Shown here: positions 6,404-13,011 of the stretch, piece by piece | Numbering within the stretch: the first letter of the stretch is position 1 | How the letters are laid out: each line of letters opens with the position of its first letter | Source of the DNA: Thermoflexales bacterium | Lineage (GTDB): Bacteria; Chloroflexota; Anaerolineae; Fen-1058 | Direction: 5' to 3' | NCBI GenBank assembly: GCA_030834835.1 | Contig: JAUQXD010000591.1 | Span: forward strand, 1-14,834 | DNA length: 14,834 nt | Notes under the pieces: generated by a model | Database searches by the model: none | Seen by the model: only the letters and a program-made list of their open reading frames with translations | What the model was told of the DNA's origin: nothing | Program-made: the position numbers and the translations under genes

Positions 6404-6712
6404 AACAATCAACACCAGCAATGCTACAATCAGCCCGATAAGGTACACCCCCGCAATCGGCTGGAAACTGCTGCTGCCCAGCATCAGCACGCCCAGGTGC
6501 AAGATCGCGAAGAACAGCGCGATGATGAAGAAGCCGCGATAACCTGGCATTGAACCGGGCACAGGCGATTCCTCACCACCCGCGTAGGTAGTGTGCTTGC
6601 CCTCGCTGTGGACGCCGCGCGCCGCCAGCATGCGTCCGAAGCCCGATAAAATGCCGGCGAGCGCCAGATACAGCACAAACGCAAAGGGTGGTGATAGTAG
6701 AATATCAGTCAT
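6398..6712 (-). CDS. NuoA-like small membrane subunit
   Basis: The 104-residue protein has three predicted membrane helices (about 9-27, 58-79 and 84-103). The YAGGEESPVPG block between the first two takes the place of the YECG-P loop of NuoA, and the following GYRGFFIIALFFAILHLG matches the second NuoA helix in position. The acidic residues of the NuoA FDxE motif are missing (FAILHLG). The ATG at 6712 is chosen because GGAAGAGGT lies 6 bases upstream; the longer frame to 6877 is antisense-like low-complexity sequence that overlaps the reductase gene. It lies between the reductase and small-subunit genes. Assignment to NuoA is by pattern and context, so moderately sure; a hydrogenase-specific small membrane subunit is the alternative. 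Confidence 0.75.
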   Translation of the reverse strand: MTDILLSPPFAFVLYLALAGILSGFGRMLAARGVHSEGKHTTYAGGEESPVPGSMPGYRGFFIIALFFAILHLGVLMLGSSSFQPIAGVYLIGLIVALLVLIVG

Positions 6713-6747
6713 GTCTTGACCTCTTCCGGGCAACTCAACCGCGCGGC

Positions 6748-7845
6748 TTAGCGCCGGGTGCAGCCGCAGGCGCACGTGCCCGAATTCGCACAAGTGCAGC
6801 GCGGCGACTTCAAATTCAACGCAACATTGACCGCCAGCAGCGCCACCAGACCGGCGGCGACGATCAAGCCGCGCCACTTTAACGGGATGGCTGCGCTGCC
6901 GTCAGGCAGTGGCGGCACTGTCGGATCGATGTACCGGGCCAGTTGATCGCTCGCCGGAGTTTCCACGCCCGATTGCCCCGCCAGCGCTCTGAATTCATGG
7001 GCCAGCCCGGTCATCTCGTCACGCGCCGCGTTGGCATGCCGCGCCAAAACCAACTCGGCTCGCGGCGTGTTCAGGCCACGCTTCAAAACTGCCACCAGGA
7101 TCGGTTCAGGCAGCCAGTTAAGCAGCTGATATTGCCCGGGCGTGATCGGAATACGCAGCGCCTTCAGGACCTTTAGCCCTTCACGCACCGAACGGATCAG
7201 CAGGACCAGTCCGTCGCGGGTGCGCGCCAGTCGATGGACGTCGCCGCCGGCCGCGTAGATGGCATTGGCTATCGGACTGACCAGCGCCACATGCGTCTTC
7301 AGCCAGGCATCCATATGGGTGCTGAGCGCGATCGGGAAACCGGCTTCGGTCAGGGCGTCCGCAATCTGTTGCAGCCGGGGTGTAATCTGGCCGTCGATCT
7401 CGCCCAACGTCGTCGGCTGCGCCGCCACAATCTGATAGCGCACGATGTGGCGTTCGCGCGCACCGCCCGCGCCCGGAAAGCCCAGCACGACGCGCTCGCG
7501 CCCCAGCGCCTGAATAAAAGCGTCTGGTCCGGCCGCGTTGTTGATCAGGAACAGCACATTCGGCGTTGAATTCTTCGCCAGCGCAGGCAGAACCTGGGCC
7601 ACTTGATTCTTGCGCATTACAACGAGAATCCAGTCGTATACGTCTCCGGGCAGCAACTCGTTGACGGTGGGGATAGCCGTGATTGTGACACGGCCCGTGG
7701 CCTCGTCTTCCAGCATCAGTCCATGTTCGTTCAAATCGACGCTGCGTTGGCCGCGCGCCAGCAGGGTGACCTCGTGCCCGGTCGCCTGTAGCCGACCAGC
7801 ATACAGGCTGCCTAACACACCCGCACCGTACACCAGAATTTTCAT
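6748..7845 (-). CDS. Ketopantoate-reductase-family (ApbA/PanE-like) protein with C-terminal membrane anchor and Cys-rich tail
   Basis: This 365-residue protein begins with a Rossmann nucleotide-binding motif (MKILVYGAGVLGSLYAG; GxGxxG at residues 7-12), followed by LLARGQR, which suggests NADP(H) binding. The C-terminal catalytic domain has WLKTHVALVSPIANAIY (candidate catalytic Lys183). PanE reduces 2-dehydropantoate in pantothenate synthesis, but many family members have other or unknown substrates. Two features are unusual: a predicted membrane helix at about 324-344, and a tail with five cysteines (C350, C352, C358, C360, C362; pattern CxCx5CxCxC). The ATG at 7845, with AAGAGGA 8 bases upstream, is preferred to the TTG at 7869. 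It sits 13 bases after the NuoN-like gene and 35 bases before the NuoA-like gene, so it is almost certainly co-transcribed with the hydrogenase. Confidence 0.85.
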   Translation of the reverse strand: MKILVYGAGVLGSLYAGRLQATGHEVTLLARGQRSVDLNEHGLMLEDEATGRVTITAIPTVNELLPGDVYDWILVVMRKNQVAQVLPALAKNSTPNVLFLINNAAGPDAFIQALGRERVVLGFPGAGGARERHIVRYQIVAAQPTTLGEIDGQITPRLQQIADALTEAGFPIALSTHMDAWLKTHVALVSPIANAIYAAGGDVHRLARTRDGLVLLIRSVREGLKVLKALRIPITPGQYQLLNWLPEPILVAVLKRGLNTPRAELVLARHANAARDEMTGLAHEFRALAGQSGVETPASDQLARYIDPTVPPLPDGSAAIPLKWRGLIVAAGLVALLAVNVALNLKSPRCTCANSGTCACGCTRR

Positions 7846-7858
7846 GGGATAGATCCTC

Positions 7859-9364
7859 TTATCCGCCAAAGGCTTTGATCAACGCCTGACCCGCCGGGGC
7901 CGTCAAGCCTTGCAGCAGGCTCGGCCACACACCGATGACGATCACCGCCACGCCCAGCGCCGCGATCGGGAGCAGCATCCCCATCGGGACCGGTTGGCCG
8001 CGCACCACCACATCGGATGGCTCTTTGCGATACACCGCATTCACGATCGGCGCGTAGTAGGCCAGTGAGAGCACGCTGTTCAACGCGGCGAAGATCACCA
8101 GCGCATCGATCACAGTGTTCTGCGTCTGGAAGCCCGCCACGAAAATTTGCCACTTGGACATGAACCCGGCGAGCGGCGGCAGCCCGCCCAATCCCAACAC
8201 GGCCAGGCTCAACGCCAGCGCCACGATCGGATAGCGTTTGGACGCACCGTTAAGGTCGCTCATCATCAGCGGTGAGGTGTGATCGCCTTTGGCGATGTAC
8301 AGCGCGTACAACAGCGCGCCCGCCGCGAGGAAGGCCAGGCCCTTCATCAGGCCATGATTCAATAGATGGAAGAAACTGCCTTCCGCGCCCGCGCTTTGCC
8401 CGACGTAAATCGCCAGTCCCAGGCCCAACAGCATGTAACCCACGTGGCTCAGACTTGAGAACGCCAGCAGGCGTTTAACTTGCGTTTGTCGCAGCGCCAG
8501 CAGATTACCCATCAGCATGTTGAGCGCGCCGAAGCCCATCAGCAGTTCGCCCCACGATAAATTAAAGCCCACCAGCGCCGACAGCGCCCGCAGCAGCGCC
8601 ACCAGCCCCGCCTCGATGACCACACCGGACAACATCGCGCTGATGCCGCTGGGCGCCTGCGAGTGCGCGTCGGGCAGCCACGTGTGCATGGGAGCCATGG
8701 CTACCTTCACGCCGAAGCCGATCACAAATAGCGCGCCCGCCACTAACAGCAGCGGTGAATCTTGCGCGCTCAGGCTGATCTGATCGAGGTCCAGTGTGCT
8801 GCGCACCGCCAGCACTAGCGCAATGCCCAACAATACCAGCACCGAGCCGACCGCGCTCTGCACCAGATACTTCACGCCTGCTTCCAGCGACGCTGGTTGA
8901 TCGCGATAGAAGGCGACCAGCAGATACGACGACACCGCCATCGCTTCGAACCACACCCACAGATTGAACAGGTCGTGCGCGCAGCCCAGGCCGATCATGA
9001 TGCCGACGATGGCGATCAACATCGCGTAGTATTTTTCTTCGTTCGTTTCGCCCGCCATGTACGGCCCGGAGTAAATCACGACGACGGTACCCAGGCCCAG
9101 CGCGACGGCCGCCAACAGCGCGCTCAGCCCGTCGAAGCGCAGCATCACCGTGCCGATCGAATACGTGATCACGCCCGCCTGCAACTCGTTAAGCGCCAGC
9201 ACGAACGGCACCCACGCCAACCCGATCGCGATCAGCGCGACCCAGCGGCCGATGCCCTTCAAGCGGCCCGCAAAGTACACCACGGGCGAGCCGGCCAGCA
9301 GCAGCACCATCAGCCACGCAAACGTCGGCACTTCATTGATCATTGCCAATTGATCATTGTTCAT
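7859..9364 (-). CDS. Antiporter-type proton/ion-translocating subunit, NuoN/NuoM/MrpD-like
   Basis: The 501-residue protein has about 14 membrane helices and the antiporter-family charged residues: Glu140 in LWVWFEAMAVSSY (helix 5), Lys220 in GFGVKVAMAPMHTWLPDAH (helix 7), Lys341 in NHGLMKGLAFL and Lys404 in AGFMSKWQIFV (helix 12). These line the central ion path in complex I and Mrp relatives. It lacks the long C-terminal extension of NuoL. The ATG at 9364 follows the stop of the NuoL-like gene by two bases, with AGGA 8 bases upstream. The first eleven codons, including the start, are built from a heptamer array, and an ATG at 9343 is an internal alternative. Confidence 0.92.
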   Translation of the reverse strand: MNNDQLAMINEVPTFAWLMVLLLAGSPVVYFAGRLKGIGRWVALIAIGLAWVPFVLALNELQAGVITYSIGTVMLRFDGLSALLAAVALGLGTVVVIYSGPYMAGETNEEKYYAMLIAIVGIMIGLGCAHDLFNLWVWFEAMAVSSYLLVAFYRDQPASLEAGVKYLVQSAVGSVLVLLGIALVLAVRSTLDLDQISLSAQDSPLLLVAGALFVIGFGVKVAMAPMHTWLPDAHSQAPSGISAMLSGVVIEAGLVALLRALSALVGFNLSWGELLMGFGALNMLMGNLLALRQTQVKRLLAFSSLSHVGYMLLGLGLAIYVGQSAGAEGSFFHLLNHGLMKGLAFLAAGALLYALYIAKGDHTSPLMMSDLNGASKRYPIVALALSLAVLGLGGLPPLAGFMSKWQIFVAGFQTQNTVIDALVIFAALNSVLSLAYYAPIVNAVYRKEPSDVVVRGQPVPMGMLLPIAALGVAVIVIGVWPSLLQGLTAPAGQALIKAFGG

Positions 9365-9366
9365 TG
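9332..9366. repeat. Five perfect-phase heptamers forming the start of the NuoN-like gene
   Basis: On the minus strand five 7-base units follow without interruption. The outer two are CAATGAA, the second and fourth are CAATGAT, and the middle one is CAATTGG. The first unit supplies the ATG start codon (9364-9362), and the rest encode residues 2-11 of the protein. Confidence 0.9.
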
Positions 9367-11112
9367 TTACCGTCCTGCCGCCAACACAATCAGCACCACA
9401 ATCAGGCCGCCGATGATGCCGGCCACGTTCCAGTTCAACAGGCCGGTCTGCGTCAGACGCAGCGCCTCAGCCGATTGAACCGTGGCGCGCACCACGCCGC
9501 GATTGATCGCCTCGAAACCGAAACTATCACGCGCCATTTGCGCCAGCCCCTGCGCCCGATTGACGAGCCCTTTCCAGAAGTCCCGCGTCCACCACAAGAT
9601 CAAACCGATCGCTACCGCGTTCAGCGCGATCAACGTCGGTAGCGAGATGACTTCCTGCAAAATCTCACCCGTCGGCAGCGCGTGAACTTCGTGGAAGGGC
9701 AGGGTGCTGTGCAGCAGTTCGCTGAACGGTCCGGCCAGCAGCCACGTCGTCAACGTGCCGAACGACAGCAGACCCAGCGAGACTTTCATCGCGGTTTGCG
9801 CATCGTGCGCGTGAAGGTGACTGCGCTCGCTGCCGAAGAACACCAGCCACACCATGCGGAACGTATACAGCGCCGTGATCCCTGCACCGATCAACATCCC
9901 GACATACGCCCACACTGGCCCATGTTTCAAGCCTTCTTCAAGGATCAATTCCTTGCTCCAGAAGCCGTTGAGAATCGGCAGGCCCATCAACGCCAGCGCG
10001 CCGATGACGAACGTCGTGCGCACGAACGGCATCTTCTTGCCCAGCCCGCCCATCAAGCGCATATCGCGTGTGCCCACGGCGTGGATCACTGCGCCCGCCG
10101 CGAGAAACAACAGCGCCTTGAAGACTGCGTGACTGAGCAGATGGAATTGACTCGCGTAGATGCCGCCAACTCCGATCGCGTAGACCATGTAACCCAGTTG
10201 ACTTACCGTTGAATAAGCCAGCACGCGCTTGAGGTCAGTCGACACCAAAGCCATGAGCGCCGCCATCAACGCCGTGATCAGCCCGACGATCACTACGGCC
10301 GTCGTCCAGCCGGGCACCGCTTCAAACGCCGGATAAAAGCGCGCCAGCAGATACACACCCGCGTTCACCATCGTCGCGGCGTGGATCAGGGCGCTGACCG
10401 GCGTGGGCGCTTCCATCGCATCGGGCAGCCACGTCTGGAAGGGGAACTGCGCGGACTTGGCCGCGGCTGCGGCCAGGAAACCAAACGCAACCAATGCGAG
10501 CAAATCTTTTGGCAGTGCTTCGGCTTTTGTTAGAAAATCAGCGATTTGATAACTGCCGGTGTTGGCGTAAACAATCAGCGCGCCGATCAGCAGTCCCACG
10601 CCGCCCAGCGAGGTGATGAGCAGCGCTTTAATGCCGCCCGCCACCGCTTTGGGATCGTCGTTGTGGAAGGAGATCAAGGCGTAAGAGCACAGCGCGGTGA
10701 TTTCCCAGAAGACAAAGAGGAACAGCAAACTGCCCGTCAGCGCCAGCCCGGCCATCGCGCCGATGAAGATCAGGATCAGCGCGTAGTAGCGGCCCAGCTG
10801 TGCTTCACCGCGCATGTAATCGACGGAGAAGATCACGGCCAGACTGCCGACGACAGTGGCGACGATCGTGAGGAATACGCCCAGCCCATCGGGCGTGAAC
10901 GTCAATGCGCCGAACGCGCCGCCCATCTCGATGGTCACGGCTGTTGTGCTCGACGTTTGCGGCAGCATCAGCAGCGCCGCCACGCCTGCCGCTACCGAGA
11001 AGATCACGGCCAGCAGGTGTTGCAGATTCGCGCGTTTGTCGCCGGCCAGCCAGACGCACACTGCGCCCAGCCACGGCAGGCCAATCGCTAGGAGAATCAG
11101 AGTTGCGCTCAT
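9367..11112 (-). CDS. Antiporter-type proton/ion-translocating subunit, NuoL/MrpA-like
   Basis: The 581-residue protein has about 14 core membrane helices plus a C-terminal extension with further helices, the last at about 560-580. Conserved charges are Glu137 in FVFWEITALCSY (helix 5), Lys219 in AAAAKSAQFPFQTWLPDAM (helix 7), Lys295 in TDLKRVLAYSTVSQLGYM, Lys332 in HAVFKALLFLAAG and Lys387 in GFWSKELI (helix 12). The MEAPTPVSALIHAATMVNAG signature is typical of NuoL/MrpA. The extension after residue 440 has the place of NuoL's lateral helix, although this cannot be proven from sequence alone. The ATG at 11112 has CGAGG 7-8 bases upstream and is preferred over the start at 11145, which reads through repeat DNA. 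Confidence 0.93.
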   Translation of the reverse strand: MSATLILLAIGLPWLGAVCVWLAGDKRANLQHLLAVIFSVAAGVAALLMLPQTSSTTAVTIEMGGAFGALTFTPDGLGVFLTIVATVVGSLAVIFSVDYMRGEAQLGRYYALILIFIGAMAGLALTGSLLFLFVFWEITALCSYALISFHNDDPKAVAGGIKALLITSLGGVGLLIGALIVYANTGSYQIADFLTKAEALPKDLLALVAFGFLAAAAAKSAQFPFQTWLPDAMEAPTPVSALIHAATMVNAGVYLLARFYPAFEAVPGWTTAVVIVGLITALMAALMALVSTDLKRVLAYSTVSQLGYMVYAIGVGGIYASQFHLLSHAVFKALLFLAAGAVIHAVGTRDMRLMGGLGKKMPFVRTTFVIGALALMGLPILNGFWSKELILEEGLKHGPVWAYVGMLIGAGITALYTFRMVWLVFFGSERSHLHAHDAQTAMKVSLGLLSFGTLTTWLLAGPFSELLHSTLPFHEVHALPTGEILQEVISLPTLIALNAVAIGLILWWTRDFWKGLVNRAQGLAQMARDSFGFEAINRGVVRATVQSAEALRLTQTGLLNWNVAGIIGGLIVVLIVLAAGR

Positions 11113-11126
11113 AGATGCCTCGTATC

Positions 11127-11196
11127 GTGATAAGTAATCGGTCAATCGGTTGACCAGTTACCAGTCAACCAACTACCAATCACTCGTCACTCATCA
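11127..11196. repeat. Ten-unit heptamer array between NuoK-like and NuoL-like genes
   Basis: The top strand splits into ten 7-base units from GTGATAA to CTCATCA. Neighbouring units differ by only a few bases while distant ones differ more, as if the array grew and drifted stepwise. GGTTGAC (11148-11154) and GTCAACC (11164-11170) can pair around a 9-base loop. The TGA stop of the NuoK-like gene (11194-11196) is the exact end of the last unit. Confidence 0.8.
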
Positions 11197-11499
11197 CTTC
11201 TTCAACGTCGCCAGATCGTTCACATCCAGCGTGCCGACGCGCCGCTTGATCTGAATCGCCAATGCCAGCCCGATCACGGCCACAACGGTATCGGCGACGA
11301 TGATGGTGACGGCCAGGCTCTGGCCCAGATTGACGCGCCCGCTGTGTAAGCCTGCTGCGATCAGTGCCAGCATCGCGCCCTTCACCACAATTTGCAGCGC
11401 CACGATGACTTTGATCAGGTTGCGGCTGATGAGCAAACCGTACACGCCCACGCCGACCAGGCCTATCACACCTATGACAATGATTTGCTGCTCGGTCAT
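11194..11499 (-). CDS. NuoK/MrpC(MbhG)-like membrane subunit
   Basis: The 101-residue protein has three predicted helices (about 5-23, 29-50 and 60-84). GLLISRNLIKVIVALQIVVKGAMLAL aligns with the first two helices of NuoK, and VNLGQSLAVTIIVADTVVAVIGLALAI with the third, which also resembles MrpC. The key NuoK glutamates are changed: Glu36 aligns with Gln36, Lys40 follows it, and Glu72 aligns with Val, with Asp70 a few residues earlier. Such substitutions occur in Mrp/hydrogenase-type relatives. Its ATG overlaps the TGA of the upstream gene (ATGA), so translation is probably coupled. Confidence 0.88.
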   Translation of the reverse strand: MTEQQIIVIGVIGLVGVGVYGLLISRNLIKVIVALQIVVKGAMLALIAAGLHSGRVNLGQSLAVTIIVADTVVAVIGLALAIQIKRRVGTLDVNDLATLKK

Positions 11500-12041
11500 G
11501 CTTTCACCTCCGGCGCAGCGACGCTGTGCCCGGCCTGAGCCTGCGGCGTCTGCATCGGTTGCCTGGCTCTGGCGGGAACTTTCACTTTCGCGTCCGCCAA
11601 CAGGCCCAGCAGCCCGACCACGGCCGCAAAGATCAGGCCACTTTGAACCAGCGCATCCAGGCCGCGCTGCTGCCACATCACCTCGGCAAAAGCGGGTTCG
11701 CCGGTCGCGCGCGCGACTTCCAGCGAGGGGATGATCATGACAGCGAGTAGACCGATCGGGATGAGCACCAGCGCCCACGCGATCGGTTTTCGAATCATCG
11801 ACTTCAACTCGATCGGATCTTCGCCCGCGACGCTGATCGCCAATACAAACAGCACCGTGACCAGACCCGCGCCGACGCTGAGTTCGATCACGGCCAGTTC
11901 GGCCGCGCCCATGAGATAGAAGAGGATTGAGACGAAGGCACTGCACCCCGCCAGCCACAAAGCGGACGACAACAGGCGTTTGGCCTGCATCGCCAGAAAC
12001 GCGCACAGGACCACCGCCACGACCAGGCCACCATAGACCAT
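11496..12041 (-). CDS. MbhD/MbhE-like membrane subunit in the NuoJ position (first gene of hydrogenase operon)
   Basis: The 181-residue protein has helices at about 3-20, 23-45, 48-72, 88-108 and 130-150. Residues 20-72 (RLLSSALWLAG to GAAELAVIELSVGAGLVTVLFVLAI) match the DUF4040/MbhD pattern, with two buried glutamates (Glu48, Glu53). Residues 122-150 (MWQQRGLDALVQSGLIFAAVVGLLGLL) resemble MbhE/MrpB-type segments. It thus looks like a fused MbhD-MbhE subunit occupying the place of NuoJ. A soluble Ala/Gln/Pro-rich tail follows. The ATG at 12041 is well supported by AGGAGG about 6 bases upstream; the frame upstream to 12179 is leader DNA. The ATGA overlap with the next gene marks the operon start. 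Confidence 0.85.
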   Translation of the reverse strand: MVYGGLVVAVVLCAFLAMQAKRLLSSALWLAGCSAFVSILFYLMGAAELAVIELSVGAGLVTVLFVLAISVAGEDPIELKSMIRKPIAWALVLIPIGLLAVMIIPSLEVARATGEPAFAEVMWQQRGLDALVQSGLIFAAVVGLLGLLADAKVKVPARARQPMQTPQAQAGHSVAAPEVKA

Positions 12042-12081
12042 ACGCCCTCCTGTCAAAAATACACTAAGTCTGCTCTTAATA

Positions 12082-12125
12082 AGCATACTCTTGGACGAGG
12101 GTTTTATTATGTGAAAGATGTCACG
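12082..12125 (-). promoter_or_regulatory. Candidate class II activator-dependent promoter of the hydrogenase operon
   Basis: TGTGA-N6-TCACG at 12110-12125 matches the CRP-family consensus TGTGA-N6-TCACA at 9 of 10 defined bases. On the minus strand, TATGCT (12087-12082) is a 4/6 match to the sigma-70 -10 box, and the -35 region (ATAATA) is poor. With a start near 12075-12076, the palindrome centre falls about 42 bases upstream, the usual position for class II activation by CRP/FNR-family proteins. The assignment is an inference from motif and spacing. Confidence 0.45.
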
Positions 12126-12357
12126 ACAAAGCGGGATATTCGACATATTCACCGGGTGAGTATCCTCAGATTGCAGCAATTCTCAATTTGGCAGCAGAGG
12201 CGGCTCCCACTCCACCGGGTACGCGGGCGTGGGAACCCGCTCGGCTGACAACATTGTTTGCAGAACTCAAATTAAGAATCGCTGTCCAGAACGGCCGGTC
12301 GATGGCTGCTCGTTCCAGCCTTCTGCCGACAGCCAGCGTATAGGAGCGTACGCCGGG

Positions 12358-12363
12358 TATAAT
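12358..12363 (+). promoter_or_regulatory. Consensus -10 box (TATAAT) upstream of the endonuclease gene
   Basis: A perfect TATAAT lies 65 bases before the ATG. No good -35 hexamer is seen at 16-18 bases upstream (CAGCGT is the nearest), so it is either a weak promoter or activator-dependent. Confidence 0.4.
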
Positions 12364-12391
12364 TTTCGCAGTTCACAAAAGTGAGCCTGGC

Positions 12392-12440
12392 GAGTGAGCG
12401 ATGAGCAACGAGCAATCAGCATTGAACGATGAAAAATGAT
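12392..12440. repeat. Seven-unit heptamer array spanning the endonuclease start codon
   Basis: The top strand reads in 7-base units such as GAGTGAG, CAACGAG and CAATCAG, ending with CGATGAA and AAATGAT. The ATG of the endonuclease gene (12429-12431) lies in the CGATGAA unit, just as the NuoN-like start lies in a CAATGAA unit. No normal ribosome site is seen next to it. Confidence 0.75.
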
Positions 12441-12896
12441 CCAGTGCCGCAAGCAGCTGGCAGCTATGTGCTGGTGCTGGAAATACAGCGTTCCCGCACT
12501 TTGATGATAGGCCGCCTCGGAGAGGTGACTTTGCCTGTGGGTGTGTATGCGTACGCGGGCAGTGCATTTGGATCAGGTGGCTTGCGAGCGCGATTGGGAC
12601 GGCATCTGCGCGGCGATGGCGTGACGCACTGGCACATCGACCACGTGCGCGCCGTGGCTGAAGTCCGCGCGTGCCTTTACGCGGTATCGGATACGCGGCT
12701 GGAATGCGTGTGGAGTCAGGCGCTGGCTGCCTTGCCCGGCGCGACGATTCCGGTGCGGGGCTTTGGCTCAACTGATTGCCGGTCGGGCTGCGCCGCGCAC
12801 TTGATCGCTTTGCCGCCGCGTGTAAACATGTCAAATGTGCGGCGTGTTTTGCAGGCGATCGCTCATTCAACCATTGTGCTTCTTCAATTCCGCTGA
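12429..12896 (+). CDS. Uri-superfamily endonuclease (DUF123, GIY-YIG-like)
   Basis: The 155-residue protein matches the DUF123/Uri pattern along its length: GSYVLVLEI (residues 11-19), LPVGVYAYAGSAFGSGGLRARLGRHLR (35-61), HWHIDHVRA (68-75) and GFGSTDCRSGCAAHL (111-125). The pattern is known from archaea and many bacteria, alone or attached to endonuclease III; a role in DNA cleavage or repair is inferred from the GIY-YIG relationship. The length is typical for a stand-alone form. The start codon lies in a heptamer array without a clear ribosome site, so a later start (GTG at 12444) is possible. It is transcribed away from the hydrogenase operon. Confidence 0.88.
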   Translation: MKNDPVPQAAGSYVLVLEIQRSRTLMIGRLGEVTLPVGVYAYAGSAFGSGGLRARLGRHLRGDGVTHWHIDHVRAVAEVRACLYAVSDTRLECVWSQALAALPGATIPVRGFGSTDCRSGCAAHLIALPPRVNMSNVRRVLQAIAHSTIVLLQFR

Positions 12897-12948
12897 CGCA
12901 CATCTGCATCCCGCATCCTGCCTCTTGCTTCTCTTTTTTGCCTCTTGA
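12893..12948. repeat. Heptamer array between endonuclease and TetR genes
   Basis: The sequence divides into eight 7-base units, clearest at CATCCCG and CATCCTG followed by CCTCTTG. The first unit holds the TGA stop of the endonuclease gene, and the last runs into the TTGACA of the TetR promoter. The GCATCxx/GCCTCTT theme matches the right half of the array at 6327-6403. Confidence 0.65.
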
Positions 12949-12988
12949 CATGGCCGATTTTTAGGTGTACAAATATGAACGGTCGTTC
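12945..12988 (+). promoter_or_regulatory. Sigma-70 promoter with overlapping inverted-repeat operator of the TetR gene
   Basis: TTGACA (12945-12950) and TACAAA (12968-12973) are separated by 17 bases, a near-consensus promoter. GAACG-GT-CGTTC (12977-12988) is a perfect 5-base-arm inverted repeat placed on the expected start of transcription (about 12980). A further CGTTCG follows. This layout suggests that the TetR protein represses its own operon. The ribosome site AGGAGGAG lies just before the ATG at 13012. Confidence 0.7.
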
Positions 12989-13011
12989 GTTCGTTTTTTT
13001 AGGAGGAGCAG

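Larger units (their letters stand above)
12042..12428. other. Divergent intergenic region between hydrogenase operon and endonuclease gene
   Basis: No protein-coding gene is supported here. From left to right it holds the hydrogenase ribosome site (AGGAGG near 12047-12052), the -10 and CRP-like site (12082-12125), an odd-centred palindrome TCACCGGGTGA (12149-12159) within a GGATA/TATCC frame (12134-12165), a GC-rich inverted repeat (12199-12210 with 12229-12240, 10 of 12 bases pairing), a TATAAT box (12358-12363) and a heptamer array running into the next gene. The stretch 12241-12350 shows nothing I can assign. Confidence 0.6.

Noticed and set aside
2148..12041. Respiratory complex I (NADH dehydrogenase) operon
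   Set aside because: Nickel-ligand cysteines are intact, a maturation peptidase is present and NuoE, F and G are absent.
12373..12951. Minus-strand frame of 192 residues opposite the endonuclease
   Set aside because: Low-complexity Ser/Arg/Pro-rich translation through repeat arrays, while the plus-strand frame has clear DUF123 motifs.
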